Source: an uncultured Peptococcaceae bacterium
Lineage (GTDB): Bacteria; Bacillota; Peptococcia; Peptococcales; Peptococcaceae
Length of the DNA: 6,880 nucleotides
Assembly: GCA_902496505.1 (NCBI GenBank)
Contig: CABVBB010000115.1
Coordinates: 1-6,880 of the forward strand
Reading direction: 5' to 3'
The position numbers and the translations under genes are program-made. Below, piece by piece: positions 1-6,225 of this stretch (the first letter of the stretch is position 1; every line of letters starts with the position of its first letter). Below the pieces are notes generated by a model. That model saw only the letters and a list, made by a program, of their open reading frames with translations. It had not been told where the DNA came from and made no database searches.

Positions 1-644
1 ACATTGCCCAAGGCGGGTTTCTGCGTCTTGATGTCGATGCTCATGCCCAGCAGGGTATTGATCAGCGACAGGGCGTCTGCGCCCGCTTCTTCTAAGGCCA
101 GCGCGATCTCCACCACATCGGTGACGTTGGGGCTCAGTTTCATGATCACGGGCTTGGTGGTGTGAGCCTTCACCGTCTGGCAGACCTGCGCTGCCATCTT
201 GGCGTCTGTGCCAAAAGCCATGCCGCCGTTTTTCACGTTAGGACAGGAGATATTGACCTCAAAAGCGCAGATGCCTTCTGCCTGATCCAAATATTCCGCT
301 ATGCGCGCATAATCCTCCAGCGTCGCTCCAGCAATATTGGCGATGATCTGACACGGCGGCAGCTCAGCGCGCATCTTGGGCAGATAATCGATCACAAAAC
401 CCTCAGCGCCGGGATTTTCCAGACCGATGCAGTTGAGCAGCCCGCCCGGCGTCTCCTGCAAACGCACGCCGGCATTGCCGCGGCGCGGTTCCATAGTCAG
501 CCCTTTGGTCATGACGCCGCCGATCTTGGAGACATCGACGAATTGGTTATATTCGATGCCGAAGCCATACGTTCCCGAAGCTACAGTCACCGGATTTTGA
601 AAGGGGATGCCGCAGAAATCTACGCTCATTTTGACCTCAGTCAT
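1..644 (-). CDS. pyrD: Dihydroorotate dehydrogenase class 1B, catalytic subunit (3' end cut by window)
   Basis: This is the FMN subunit of the NAD-dependent dihydroorotate dehydrogenase, which oxidises dihydroorotate to orotate in the cytoplasm and passes electrons to PyrK. Translation from ATG 644 gives 214 codons before the edge, about 70% of the usual 300-310 residues. Visible family features are SGTYGFG (23-29), the TKG lysine (K47), LLNCIGLEN (69-77), and NISCPN (131-136) with the class 1 catalytic base Cys134. Further on are the MKLSPN lysine (K169) and a GMSID...T.KP segment near the cut. A cysteine rather than serine base, plus the adjacent pyrK, identifies type 1B. The start overlaps the pyrK end by 8 bases and has AGGAGG nine bases upstream, which favours it over Met6. 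Family assignment is very secure; the C-terminus is not seen. Confidence 0.97.
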   Translation of the reverse strand, partial: MTEVKMSVDFCGIPFQNPVTVASGTYGFGIEYNQFVDVSKIGGVMTKGLTMEPRRGNAGVRLQETPGGLLNCIGLENPGAEGFVIDYLPKMRAELPPCQIIANIAGATLEDYARIAEYLDQAEGICAFEVNISCPNVKNGGMAFGTDAKMAAQVCQTVKAHTTKPVIMKLSPNVTDVVEIALALEEAGADALSLINTLLGMSIDIKTQKPALGN

Positions 645-1431
645 TTAAGTCCACCTCCTGTGCCCAGAAGACTGGTCCGTGGGTGCAGACCTTGGGATAC
701 GGCGCTTCTGGATCGCTGCTTTTGCAGGTGCAGCCCAGGCAGACGCCGACGCCGCAGGCCATTTTTTCCTCTAAGGATACCTGGCAGGGGATCTGCTGAG
801 CTTCGGCCAAAGCCTTGACGGCCCGCAGCATGGGTTTGGGTCCGCAGGTGTAGATCACATCCACTCTTTCCGCGGCCAGATTCTGCAAATGATCGGTGAC
901 GAACCCCTGGCTGCCCAGACTGCCGTCCTCGGTGCTCAGCTTGAGCGGAATGCCGTTTGCTTCATAAAAATCCACTGCCTTGAGCCCTTCGGCATCGCGG
1001 GCGCCCATGACAGCGACGACCTCTTTGCCCTGCTCCTTGAGCACGCGGGCCAGATAACGCAGCGGCGCTTGTCCAATACCGCCGCCTACCACGTAGACTC
1101 GGCTTGCTGCCATTGTCGTATCAAAACCGTGCCCCAAAGGCCCCAAAAGCGAGATCGTATCACCAGCCTGTAAACGGCTGAGCAGCTCTGTCCCTGTGCC
1201 GACCACATGGTAATAGAGCAGGACCAGTCCATTATCAGCATCCACATCGTGAATGCTGATCGGACGTCTGAGCAGCGGCTGGATCTGCTCGCTGATCTGA
1301 AGCGTCACGAACTGTCCCGGCTGAGCCTTGGCCGCAATGTCCGGCGCGTGCAGCGTCAGCAGATATTCTGCCGGAGCCAGCTGCACATGGCTGACCACAC
1401 GCCCTTCTTCTAACTGCATCTCATGCTCCAT
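637..1431 (-). CDS. pyrK: Dihydroorotate dehydrogenase electron transfer subunit (FAD/2Fe-2S, NAD-reducing)
   Basis: PyrK is the partner of PyrD in the type 1B enzyme and moves electrons from FMN through a 2Fe-2S cluster and FAD to NAD+. The 264-residue product has a ferredoxin-reductase-like flavin domain with RRPIS (55-59) and GTGTELL (78-84). A nucleotide-binding domain follows, with GGGIGQAP (116-123) and CGPKPM (196-201). At the end is a cluster motif CX4CX2CX14C formed by Cys226, 231, 234 and 249, the spacing known for PyrK. Length is normal for the family. I chose ATG 1431, which forms TGATG with the pyrC stop; a GTG directly before it (1434) and an ATG at 1419 are alternatives. A GGGAGAGG stretch about 7-10 bases upstream serves either of the first two. 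The gene is translationally coupled to pyrC and pyrD. Confidence 0.96.
   Translation of the reverse strand: MEHEMQLEEGRVVSHVQLAPAEYLLTLHAPDIAAKAQPGQFVTLQISEQIQPLLRRPISIHDVDADNGLVLLYYHVVGTGTELLSRLQAGDTISLLGPLGHGFDTTMAASRVYVVGGGIGQAPLRYLARVLKEQGKEVVAVMGARDAEGLKAVDFYEANGIPLKLSTEDGSLGSQGFVTDHLQNLAAERVDVIYTCGPKPMLRAVKALAEAQQIPCQVSLEEKMACGVGVCLGCTCKSSDPEAPYPKVCTHGPVFWAQEVDLND
654..659 (-). promoter_or_regulatory. Ribosome binding site of pyrD
   Basis: On the minus strand this reads AGGAGG, a full Shine-Dalgarno match, nine bases before ATG 644. It lies inside the last codons of pyrK, so pyrD translation probably depends on or is coupled to passage of ribosomes through pyrK. It is the main reason for choosing the start at 644 rather than the internal ATG at 629. 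Confidence 0.8.
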
Positions 1432-2714
1432 CACTGCACCTCTCCCTTCTCTACGACGATGCGGCCGGCTTTGAGCACGGTATCCGCCCAGCCGCTCAGC
1501 CGCATACCGATGAATGGTGAATTCTTGCCCTTGGAGCAGAATTCTTCCGCTTTGACTTCTTTTTCCACCGTGGGATCGATGATGAGGATATCCGCCATCT
1601 TACCCGCCTGCAAAGTGCCTTTGTCGATACGCAGAAGCTCTGCTGGATTGAGGCTCATCAGCCGCACGATATCAGAAAGGCTCAGCTGGCCTGTCTTGTA
1701 CAGGTTTGTCCAAACCAGCGGCAGAGACGTTTCGATGCCGCTGATGCCGTTGGCCGCATAATCATATTCACATTCCTTATCCTCAATAGCGTGAGGCGCG
1801 TGGTCGGTCACGATGCAGTCCACTGTCCCATCCCTGAGCGCAGCGATCAGCGCCTGATTGTCCGCCTCCGTTCTGAGCGGCGGATTGACCTTGGTATTGG
1901 TATCGTAGCCGCGCACCTCTTCATCGGTGAGGAACAGATGATGCGGCGTGGTCTCCGCTGTGACGCGGACGCCCTTAGCCTTGGCCGCGCGCACCATCTG
2001 TACGCCGCTGGCCGTGCTCAAATGGGCGATATGCACCCGTGCGCCGGTGAGTTCTGCCAGCATCAGATCGCGTACGATCATCAGATCCTCCACCGCGTTG
2101 GGAATACCCTTTAAGCCCAATTCGGTGCTGACCAGACCCTCATTCCTCACGCCGGAACCGCGCAGGTTTTCCTCTTCACAATGGGAGATCAAGAGCCCAT
2201 CGAATATTTTGCTGTAGTCCAGCGCCCGACGCATCACGCCAGGGTCCATCACACTGCGGCCGTCGTCAGTGAAGGCGATAGCGCCGCTTTGGTGCAGAAG
2301 CCCCATTTCCGTCAGTTCCTCACCCTGCTGACCTTTGGTGATGCAGGCAGTGGGGTAAACATCCGCATAGCCGTAAGCCTTGGCCTTGCGGCTGATCATC
2401 TCCACGATGGCTTCATTGTCCACCGGCGGGTGGGTATTGGGCATGCTGGCTACCGACGTCACACCGCCGTGCGCCGCTGCCCGCGTGCCGGACAAAATAT
2501 CTTCTTTGTACTCTTGACCAGGCTCTCTGAGATGCACATGCATGTCCACCAGCCCCGGCATAACGATCTTACCGGCTGCGTCAATGACCTCTGCACCGTC
2601 TGCTGTCAAATTTTCGCCCACAGCGGCGATCGTCTCGCCCTCGATCAGGATATCTCTGACGGCTTCCAAGCCCTGACTGGGATCGACCACCAAACCGTTC
2701 TTAATCAGAATCAT
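1431..2714 (-). CDS. pyrC: Dihydroorotase, class I
   Basis: This cytosolic amidohydrolase closes carbamoyl aspartate to dihydroorotate, the third step of UMP synthesis. The 427-residue length fits the class I bacterial enzyme (about 425), not the shorter E. coli-type class II. Metal-ligand and active-site motifs are all present: HVHLREPG with His59 and His61 and substrate-binding Arg63; AFTDDGRS with Asp151, the aspartate used in class I bacterial enzymes where class II has a carboxylated lysine; ISHCEE with His178; HIAHLS with His231; and VTDHAPH with catalytic Asp304. The C-terminal stretch with GKMADILI and a returning beta-strand region is the usual small domain. The start overlaps the pyrB stop as ATGA and has GGGAGG nine bases upstream. 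No inactivating change is visible, so this should be an active enzyme rather than a catalytically dead PyrC-like partner. Confidence 0.97.
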   Translation of the reverse strand: MILIKNGLVVDPSQGLEAVRDILIEGETIAAVGENLTADGAEVIDAAGKIVMPGLVDMHVHLREPGQEYKEDILSGTRAAAHGGVTSVASMPNTHPPVDNEAIVEMISRKAKAYGYADVYPTACITKGQQGEELTEMGLLHQSGAIAFTDDGRSVMDPGVMRRALDYSKIFDGLLISHCEEENLRGSGVRNEGLVSTELGLKGIPNAVEDLMIVRDLMLAELTGARVHIAHLSTASGVQMVRAAKAKGVRVTAETTPHHLFLTDEEVRGYDTNTKVNPPLRTEADNQALIAALRDGTVDCIVTDHAPHAIEDKECEYDYAANGISGIETSLPLVWTNLYKTGQLSLSDIVRLMSLNPAELLRIDKGTLQAGKMADILIIDPTVEKEVKAEEFCSKGKNSPFIGMRLSGWADTVLKAGRIVVEKGEVQ

Positions 2715-3634
2715 TGCTCACGACCTCCCATGATCTCCAGTAATGCCATACGCACGGCTACGCCGTTGTTCACCTGCTCCTCGATGACCGAATGCAGACC
2801 ATCTGCCACAGCTGAACTGATCTCTACGCCGCGGTTGATAGGGCCGGGATGCATGACCAGCACATCCGGCTTGGCCAAGCGCAGTCTCTCTGGACTGAGG
2901 CCATAAAGTGCCGCGTATTCCCGTACCGAAGGGAAAAGCCCCGCCTTCTGCCGCTCCAGCTGAATGCGCAGCATGATGATGACGTCCGCACCCTGTACTG
3001 CTTCCTCCATCTGCCAGGTCACCTGAGCGCCCAGCTGATCCACCTTGGCGGGCAAAAGCGTCGGCGGTGCACACAGCCACACGTCTGCGCCCAGCGCCTG
3101 GAGTCCCCACAGATCAGAGCGCGCCACCCGGCTGTGCAGGATGTCGCCGATAATGGCGACTTTGAGGCCTTTTAAGCTGCCTTTGTGCTCCAATATGGTG
3201 AAGAGGTCCAAAAGTCCCTGGCTGGGATGCTGATGCAGACCATCGCCCGCATTGATGACCCGCGCCTGGACGTTGCGCGCCAACAGTTCATGCGCACCGC
3301 TGCATTTATGCCGCATGACGATGACATTAGGTGCCATATGATCCAGCGTCCGCGCCGTATCCTTGAGGCTCTCGCCCTTGGTCACACTGCTGCTGCTGGC
3401 GGTGATATTGATGACGTCTGCGCCCAGATATTTGCCGGCGATCTCAAAAGACGACCGCGTACGGGTGCTGTTTTCATAAAACAGATTGATGACCGAACGC
3501 CCCCGAAGCACGGGATGCTTCTTGTCTTCGCTTTCGAGGATCTTTTTCATCTCTTTCGCTTTGCTCAGGACTTCCTGGATCTCTTCCACGGATAAGTCGC
3601 TGAGATTGATTAGGTCTTTTGATTGGATGCCCAC
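2711..3634 (-). CDS. pyrB: Aspartate carbamoyltransferase catalytic chain
   Basis: PyrB condenses carbamoyl phosphate with L-aspartate, the committed step of pyrimidine synthesis, and works as a cytosolic trimer. The 307-residue protein carries the carbamoyl phosphate motif STRTR (56-60), the mobile-loop lysine in SSVTKGES (K86), HPSQ (136-139), R169 in the hinge region, MLRIQ (R223), and HPGPINRG (262-269) of the aspartate domain. The start is GTG 3634, with AAGGAGG seven bases upstream; no ATG lies at a comparable position. It is the first gene of the operon and sits directly behind the attenuator leader. No regulatory chain gene (pyrI) follows, so control is likely at the RNA level, as in other Bacillota, rather than by an allosteric chain encoded here. 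Confidence 0.97.
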   Translation of the reverse strand: MGIQSKDLINLSDLSVEEIQEVLSKAKEMKKILESEDKKHPVLRGRSVINLFYENSTRTRSSFEIAGKYLGADVINITASSSSVTKGESLKDTARTLDHMAPNVIVMRHKCSGAHELLARNVQARVINAGDGLHQHPSQGLLDLFTILEHKGSLKGLKVAIIGDILHSRVARSDLWGLQALGADVWLCAPPTLLPAKVDQLGAQVTWQMEEAVQGADVIIMLRIQLERQKAGLFPSVREYAALYGLSPERLRLAKPDVLVMHPGPINRGVEISSAVADGLHSVIEEQVNNGVAVRMALLEIMGGREQ

Positions 3635-3670
3635 GCTATTGCCTCCTTATTTTTTCAGCGTATCATAAAG

Positions 3671-3701
3671 AAAAAACCGAGCCTGTCGATATGAGGCTCG
3701 G
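3671..3701 (-). terminator. Attenuator terminator in the pyr leader
   Basis: On the minus strand CCGAGCCT (3701-3694) and AGGCTCGG (3684-3677) form a perfect 8-bp GC-rich stem with a 9-base loop, followed at once by six T. It lies between the pyr promoter and pyrB, about 36 bases before the pyrB start, so it would stop transcription before the first structural gene. Its 5' arm overlaps a segment that can pair with the upstream PyrR element, which marks it as conditional. Confidence 0.9.
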
Positions 3702-3745
3702 ATGTACACAAAATCACACGGACACACTTTGCCCGCCGCTCTGTA

Positions 3746-3770
3746 GGACCCTTGCCAGCCTCACGGGACC
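3746..3770 (-). promoter_or_regulatory. PyrR-binding RNA element (anti-antiterminator) of the pyr attenuator
   Basis: The minus strand reads GGTCCCGTGAGGCT, then GGCAAGGGTCC. This matches the PyrR-binding consensus ARUCCNGNGAGGYU, as I recall it, except at the first base, and it keeps the downstream AAGG half. A CTTTAA segment precedes it by a few bases, as in known PyrR sites. In Bacillus-type systems UMP-loaded PyrR stabilises this hairpin so that the downstream terminator can form; when UMP is scarce the antiterminator forms and the operon is read. No pyrR gene is in the window, so the protein would have to be encoded elsewhere. The element type is well supported by sequence; the regulation is inferred from the family. 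Confidence 0.88.
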
Positions 3771-3796
3771 GACTTAAAGGACGTATGCTTCTAATG

Positions 3797-3812
3797 CCTG
3801 GCCTAGACCAGG
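3797..3812 (-). other. Small hairpin at the 5' end of the pyr leader
   Basis: CCTGG and CCAGG flank a six-base loop within the first 25 or so bases of the predicted transcript. It could protect the 5' end or help shape the antiterminator. The stem is only 5 bp, so this is a weak call. Confidence 0.35.
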
Positions 3813-3827
3813 TGCAAATCTGATTCT

Positions 3828-3856
3828 ATTATATAGTCTCAGCCGCCGCAGTGCAA
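3828..3856 (-). promoter_or_regulatory. Promoter of the pyr operon (sigma-A type)
   Basis: The minus strand has TTGCAC (3856-3851), a 17-base spacer and a perfect TATAAT (3833-3828). This predicts a transcript start near 3820-3822 and a leader of about 185 bases before pyrB. The element lies 50 to 80 bases past the end of the same-strand HxlR-type gene, and I see no intrinsic terminator between them, so some read-through into the pyr leader is possible. Confidence 0.85.
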
Positions 3857-3907
3857 GGATTTTTCTCCAGATCAAGCGAACTTTGCCGGATAAAGGCTAG
3901 CACCGCG

Positions 3908-4249
3908 TCAGCCCTTGTCCTTGTCCAAAAGATTGGCCTCTCCCCAAGCCTTCATATAGTCCAAAACCGCCACAAAACTCTGGCCTAATTCCGTCAAAGT
4001 ATACTCCACCCGCGGCGGGACTTCCTGAAAATCATGCCGATGAATAAATCCATCCGCCTCCAACTCCCGCAGCTGCTTGGTCAAAGATGATTCAGAGATC
4101 TCTCCAAGACGTCGGCGCAGCTCGCCAAAACGGTGTACATCGCATGCCGCGATATAATAAAGTATCTCGATCTTCCATTTGCCGCCCAAGATCTTTTGCA
4201 GCGTTGACATCGTCTTGCAGCGCTCGATCTGCGTCTCACTTTTTCTCAT
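3908..4249 (-). CDS. HxlR-family winged-helix transcriptional regulator
   Basis: This is a 113-residue, single-domain DNA-binding protein of the HxlR/YodB (MarR-like) family, normally dimeric. The family signature is clear: TLQKILGGKWKIEILYYI (16-33) as the first helices, FGELRRRLGEISESSLTKQL (41-60) as the helix-turn-helix, and a wing ending in PPRVEYTLTELG (78-89). Cys11 sits just before the LGGKWK helix, near the position where electrophile-sensing members such as YodB keep a reactive cysteine; Cys36 is a second one. The frame extends upstream to 4360, but ATG 4249 has GGGAGGG seven bases before it and gives the normal family length, so I use it. The gene is divergent from two radical SAM genes and probably represses them and itself. 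The inducer is unknown. Confidence 0.93.
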   Translation of the reverse strand: MRKSETQIERCKTMSTLQKILGGKWKIEILYYIAACDVHRFGELRRRLGEISESSLTKQLRELEADGFIHRHDFQEVPPRVEYTLTELGQSFVAVLDYMKAWGEANLLDKDKG

Positions 4250-4270
4250 CAAATTTCCCTCCCTGCCAAT

Positions 4271-4300
4271 AGTATAGCGCACTCTGCCCTCATCTTTCAA
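4271..4300 (-). promoter_or_regulatory. Predicted promoter of the HxlR-type gene
   Basis: On the minus strand TTGAAA (4300-4295) and TATACT (4276-4271) each match the sigma-A consensus at five of six bases, with an 18-base spacer. The start would fall near 4264, leaving a short leader that begins at about the Shine-Dalgarno sequence. A GTAC half-site at 4302-4305 touches the -35 box, which suits autoregulation. Confidence 0.6.
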
Positions 4301-4327
4301 TGTACTGCAAAAAAGTACAGTACTTTT
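4301..4327. promoter_or_regulatory. Probable operator: palindrome between divergent promoters
   Basis: AAAAGTAC, one base, GTACTTTT (4311-4327) is a perfect 17-base inverted repeat centred on 4319. A third GTAC at 4302-4305 makes a second imperfect dyad, TGTAC/GTACA, with 4315-4319. The palindrome covers the -35 zone of the rightward promoter, and the extra half-site abuts the -35 box of the leftward one. That placement is what a repressor acting on both genes would need. The dyad is seen directly; binding by the adjacent HxlR protein is inferred. Confidence 0.7.
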
Positions 4328-4342
4328 ATTTTCACTGTGCAC

Positions 4343-4351
4343 TGCTATAAT
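4343..4351 (+). promoter_or_regulatory. Extended -10 promoter of the radical SAM pair
   Basis: TGCTATAAT is a perfect -10 box with the TGn extension. The matching -35 region (about 4323-4329) is a poor T-rich match and lies inside the palindrome, which fits an extended -10 promoter blocked by a bound repressor. Transcription would begin near 4358, just before the AAGGAG ribosome binding site at 4361-4366. Confidence 0.75.
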
Positions 4352-4374
4352 AGGCCTCAAAAGGAGTGATCATC

Positions 4375-5274
4375 ATGCATTACACTGGAACCATCTGGCG
4401 GCCGCCCTACGAAGCAGCTTCTCTGCTTCTGGAAGTCACCGCAGGCTGCACGCATCACCAATGCAAATTCTGCACACTGTACGACGAGCTGCCCTTCCCC
4501 TTCAAAATGACGCCGCTGGAGACGATCGAAGCTGATCTAAACGAGGTGCGCGCGCAGCTGGACGCTGGCATTCTCCCGGCTATGCCCCGCACCTTTTTGG
4601 TCGGCGCCAATCCCTTCGTGCTCAAGGCTGAGCGCCTGCTGGCCATTGCTGAGCTGATCCACACCAAGCTGCCCCATACGCAGACCATCGGCTGCTTTTC
4701 CCGCGTGACCGACGTCACCTCAAAGACCGATCAGGAGCTCTGTGCGCTGCAAAAGGCCGGCTATGACAGCATCACCCTGGGTATTGAGACCGGCGATGAC
4801 GCGGCGCTCACCTTCATGCGCAAAGGCTATCTTGCCCAAGATGTCCTGACCCAATGCCAGCGTCTGGACGCAGCCGGCATCCACTACAACTTTTTCTATC
4901 TGACCGGCATCTCCGGCGCAGGCCGCGGTGAAATAGGCGCCCTGGCCACTGCCGAGCTTTGTGATCAGCTCCATCCTCAGATCATCGGCGCCAGTATGCT
5001 GACAGTCTACCCCAATTCCGCTCTGTATCAGGATATCCAGGCCGGCCTCTGGCAGGAGGAGAGCGAGCACGAAAAATACCGCGAGCTGCAAACCTTGGCA
5101 AACCATCTGCACATCCCGGTGATCTTTGCCGCCCTCGGCGCGTCCAATGCCATCCCTATCCAGGGCCTGCTGCCCAGAGACCGCGACAAAATTTCAGCTC
5201 AGCTGGAGCGCATCCTTGAGCAGGTAGATGAAGCTGAACTGCGGCACTATCGTCAAACGCTCCGGCATCTCTAA
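4375..5274 (+). CDS. Radical SAM protein A, CX4CX2C type, function unknown
   Basis: This 299-residue protein looks like a single radical SAM domain. Cys25, Cys30 and Cys33 (GCTHHQCKFC) are placed to bind the 4Fe-4S cluster, but the spacing is CX4CX2C instead of CX3CX2C. The following FLVGANP (74-80) and ITLGIETGDD (133-142) fit the early GGE-like and later SAM-contacting strands. An N-terminal TGTIWRPPYEAAS signature (4-16) precedes the cluster and recurs in the next gene. I see no B12 domain, no extra cysteine cluster, no signal peptide and no membrane segment. ATG 4375 is eight bases after AGGAG; a GTG at 4366 lies inside the ribosome site and is rejected. The gene is divergent from the HxlR-type regulator and probably controlled by it. 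Similar proteins are, as I recall, annotated only as radical SAM, so I give no reaction. Confidence 0.92.
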   Translation: MHYTGTIWRPPYEAASLLLEVTAGCTHHQCKFCTLYDELPFPFKMTPLETIEADLNEVRAQLDAGILPAMPRTFLVGANPFVLKAERLLAIAELIHTKLPHTQTIGCFSRVTDVTSKTDQELCALQKAGYDSITLGIETGDDAALTFMRKGYLAQDVLTQCQRLDAAGIHYNFFYLTGISGAGRGEIGALATAELCDQLHPQIIGASMLTVYPNSALYQDIQAGLWQEESEHEKYRELQTLANHLHIPVIFAALGASNAIPIQGLLPRDRDKISAQLERILEQVDEAELRHYRQTLRHL

Positions 5275-5288
5275 AGGAGGAGCATTCC

Positions 5289-6173
5289 ATGCATTTCACC
5301 GGCCGTACTTGGCGGCCGCCTTATGAGGCCGCGTCCTTCATCATCCAGGCGACTTCCGGCTGCACCTACAACCGCTGCAGCTTCTGCGATCTGTACAAAA
5401 ATGAGCATTTCCGCCTATCGCCTCTAGCGGAATTTGAAGCCGACCTGGCGGAACTCCAGCACTACCAGCCCACAGCCAAGCGCATCTTCTGGACAGGCGC
5501 TGATCCTTTTGCCATGAGTTATGAACAATTAAAGCTGCGGGCACTCACCGTCCGCGACTACCTGATCAAATGCCAGACTATGGCCATGTTCGCCAGTATC
5601 CGCAGCATCAAGAACAAAGAAGTCTGGCAGCTGCGCAAACTGCGGGCCATGGGGATCAACGGTCTGAGCATCGGCATCGAAAGCGGCGACGACGACACGC
5701 TGCTTCTGGCCAACAAAGGCTATACAGCAGACGATATCCTCACCCAATGCCGCAAGCTGGACGAGGCAGGCATCGAATATTACGTTGTCTATATGACGGG
5801 GCTGGCCGGTCACGGCCATGGTTATCGCAATGCCATCCACACCGCTGACATCTTCAACCAGCTCAACCCTTACTTCATTTCTGTAGACTCCCTCACGCTC
5901 TTTGCTGATACGCCCTTGTACGCCATGGCTCAGCAAGGACATTTCGTCCCCGCTGGGGAAAAGGAGCGGATCGAGGAACTGATGACCTTTGTCAGCCATT
6001 TAAAGCTGCGCACCCATCTTTTCGCCAATACCCGCTCCAATTATTATCCTGTCACAGCGTTCCTCCCGAAAGAAAAAGATCGTCTCTTGGCTCAACTCCA
6101 GCACGTATTAGATACCGTATCCGAAAATGAAATGGCCGCCTATCGGGCGAGTCTCAAATCATTAGGTGATTAA
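5289..6173 (+). CDS. Radical SAM protein B, paralogue of A, function unknown
   Basis: The 294-residue product is a tandem paralogue of the gene before it. It repeats the TGRTWRPPYEAAS start (4-16) and the CX4CX2C cluster motif at identical positions (Cys25, 30, 33), then has FWTGADP (67-73) and LSIGIESGDD (126-135). It differs clearly from A in the putative barrel strands: 20 of 35 residues match over A 151-185, yet PNSALYQ becomes ADTPLYA. The copies therefore look old and may differ in substrate or form a heteromer. The start has AGGAGG eight bases upstream, overlapping the region just after the A stop codon, and only 14 bases separate the genes, so they share a transcript. No auxiliary cluster or accessory domain is visible. 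Confidence 0.92.
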   Translation: MHFTGRTWRPPYEAASFIIQATSGCTYNRCSFCDLYKNEHFRLSPLAEFEADLAELQHYQPTAKRIFWTGADPFAMSYEQLKLRALTVRDYLIKCQTMAMFASIRSIKNKEVWQLRKLRAMGINGLSIGIESGDDDTLLLANKGYTADDILTQCRKLDEAGIEYYVVYMTGLAGHGHGYRNAIHTADIFNQLNPYFISVDSLTLFADTPLYAMAQQGHFVPAGEKERIEELMTFVSHLKLRTHLFANTRSNYYPVTAFLPKEKDRLLAQLQHVLDTVSENEMAAYRASLKSLGD

Positions 6174-6221
6174 AAAAGGGACCCTGCTGCTCCTAAGCGA
6201 GATCAGCAGGGTCCCTTTTTT
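6172..6221. terminator. Bidirectional intrinsic terminator
   Basis: Arms 6172-6189 and 6204-6221 are perfectly complementary over 18 bp (six A-T pairs, then a GC-rich core of GGGACCCTGCTG) around a 14-base loop. The A-run on one side becomes a U-tail on the other strand, so it can end the radical SAM transcript from the left and the DUF3795 transcript from the right. The left arm begins inside the TAA of radical SAM B, and the minus-strand stop lies five bases past the right arm. Confidence 0.95.
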
Positions 6222-6225
6222 CACG

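Noticed and set aside
162..818. Long plus-strand open frame opposite pyrD and pyrK
   Set aside because: It spans two well-identified minus-strand genes, has a low-complexity arginine/proline-rich end and resembles no family; it is a shadow of GC-rich coding DNA.
2181..2906. 241-residue plus-strand frame opposite pyrC and pyrB
   Set aside because: Antisense to conserved motifs of both enzymes, no suitable ribosome site and no recognisable domain.
2718..3110. 130-residue minus-strand frame inside pyrB
   Set aside because: It is the +1 shadow of pyrB, glycine/arginine-rich, and lies fully within a complete gene with all motifs.
3713..3763. Leader peptide GTG...TGA of 16 codons overlapping the PyrR element
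   Set aside because: It has no Shine-Dalgarno sequence, and its start lies within the conserved PyrR-binding RNA motif, which already explains the sequence.
4311..4331. Palindrome followed by T-rich sequence as a terminator
   Set aside because: The one-base centre cannot form an RNA loop without losing stem pairs, and the stem is AT-rich; a protein-binding dyad is a better reading.
4250..4360. N-terminal 37-residue extension of the HxlR-type gene
   Set aside because: It would cover the operator and both promoters, has no family similarity, and a strong ribosome site directs the start at 4249.
5529..5999. 156-residue minus-strand frame opposite radical SAM B
   Set aside because: Antisense to a gene with clear radical SAM motifs; no ribosome site and no domain.
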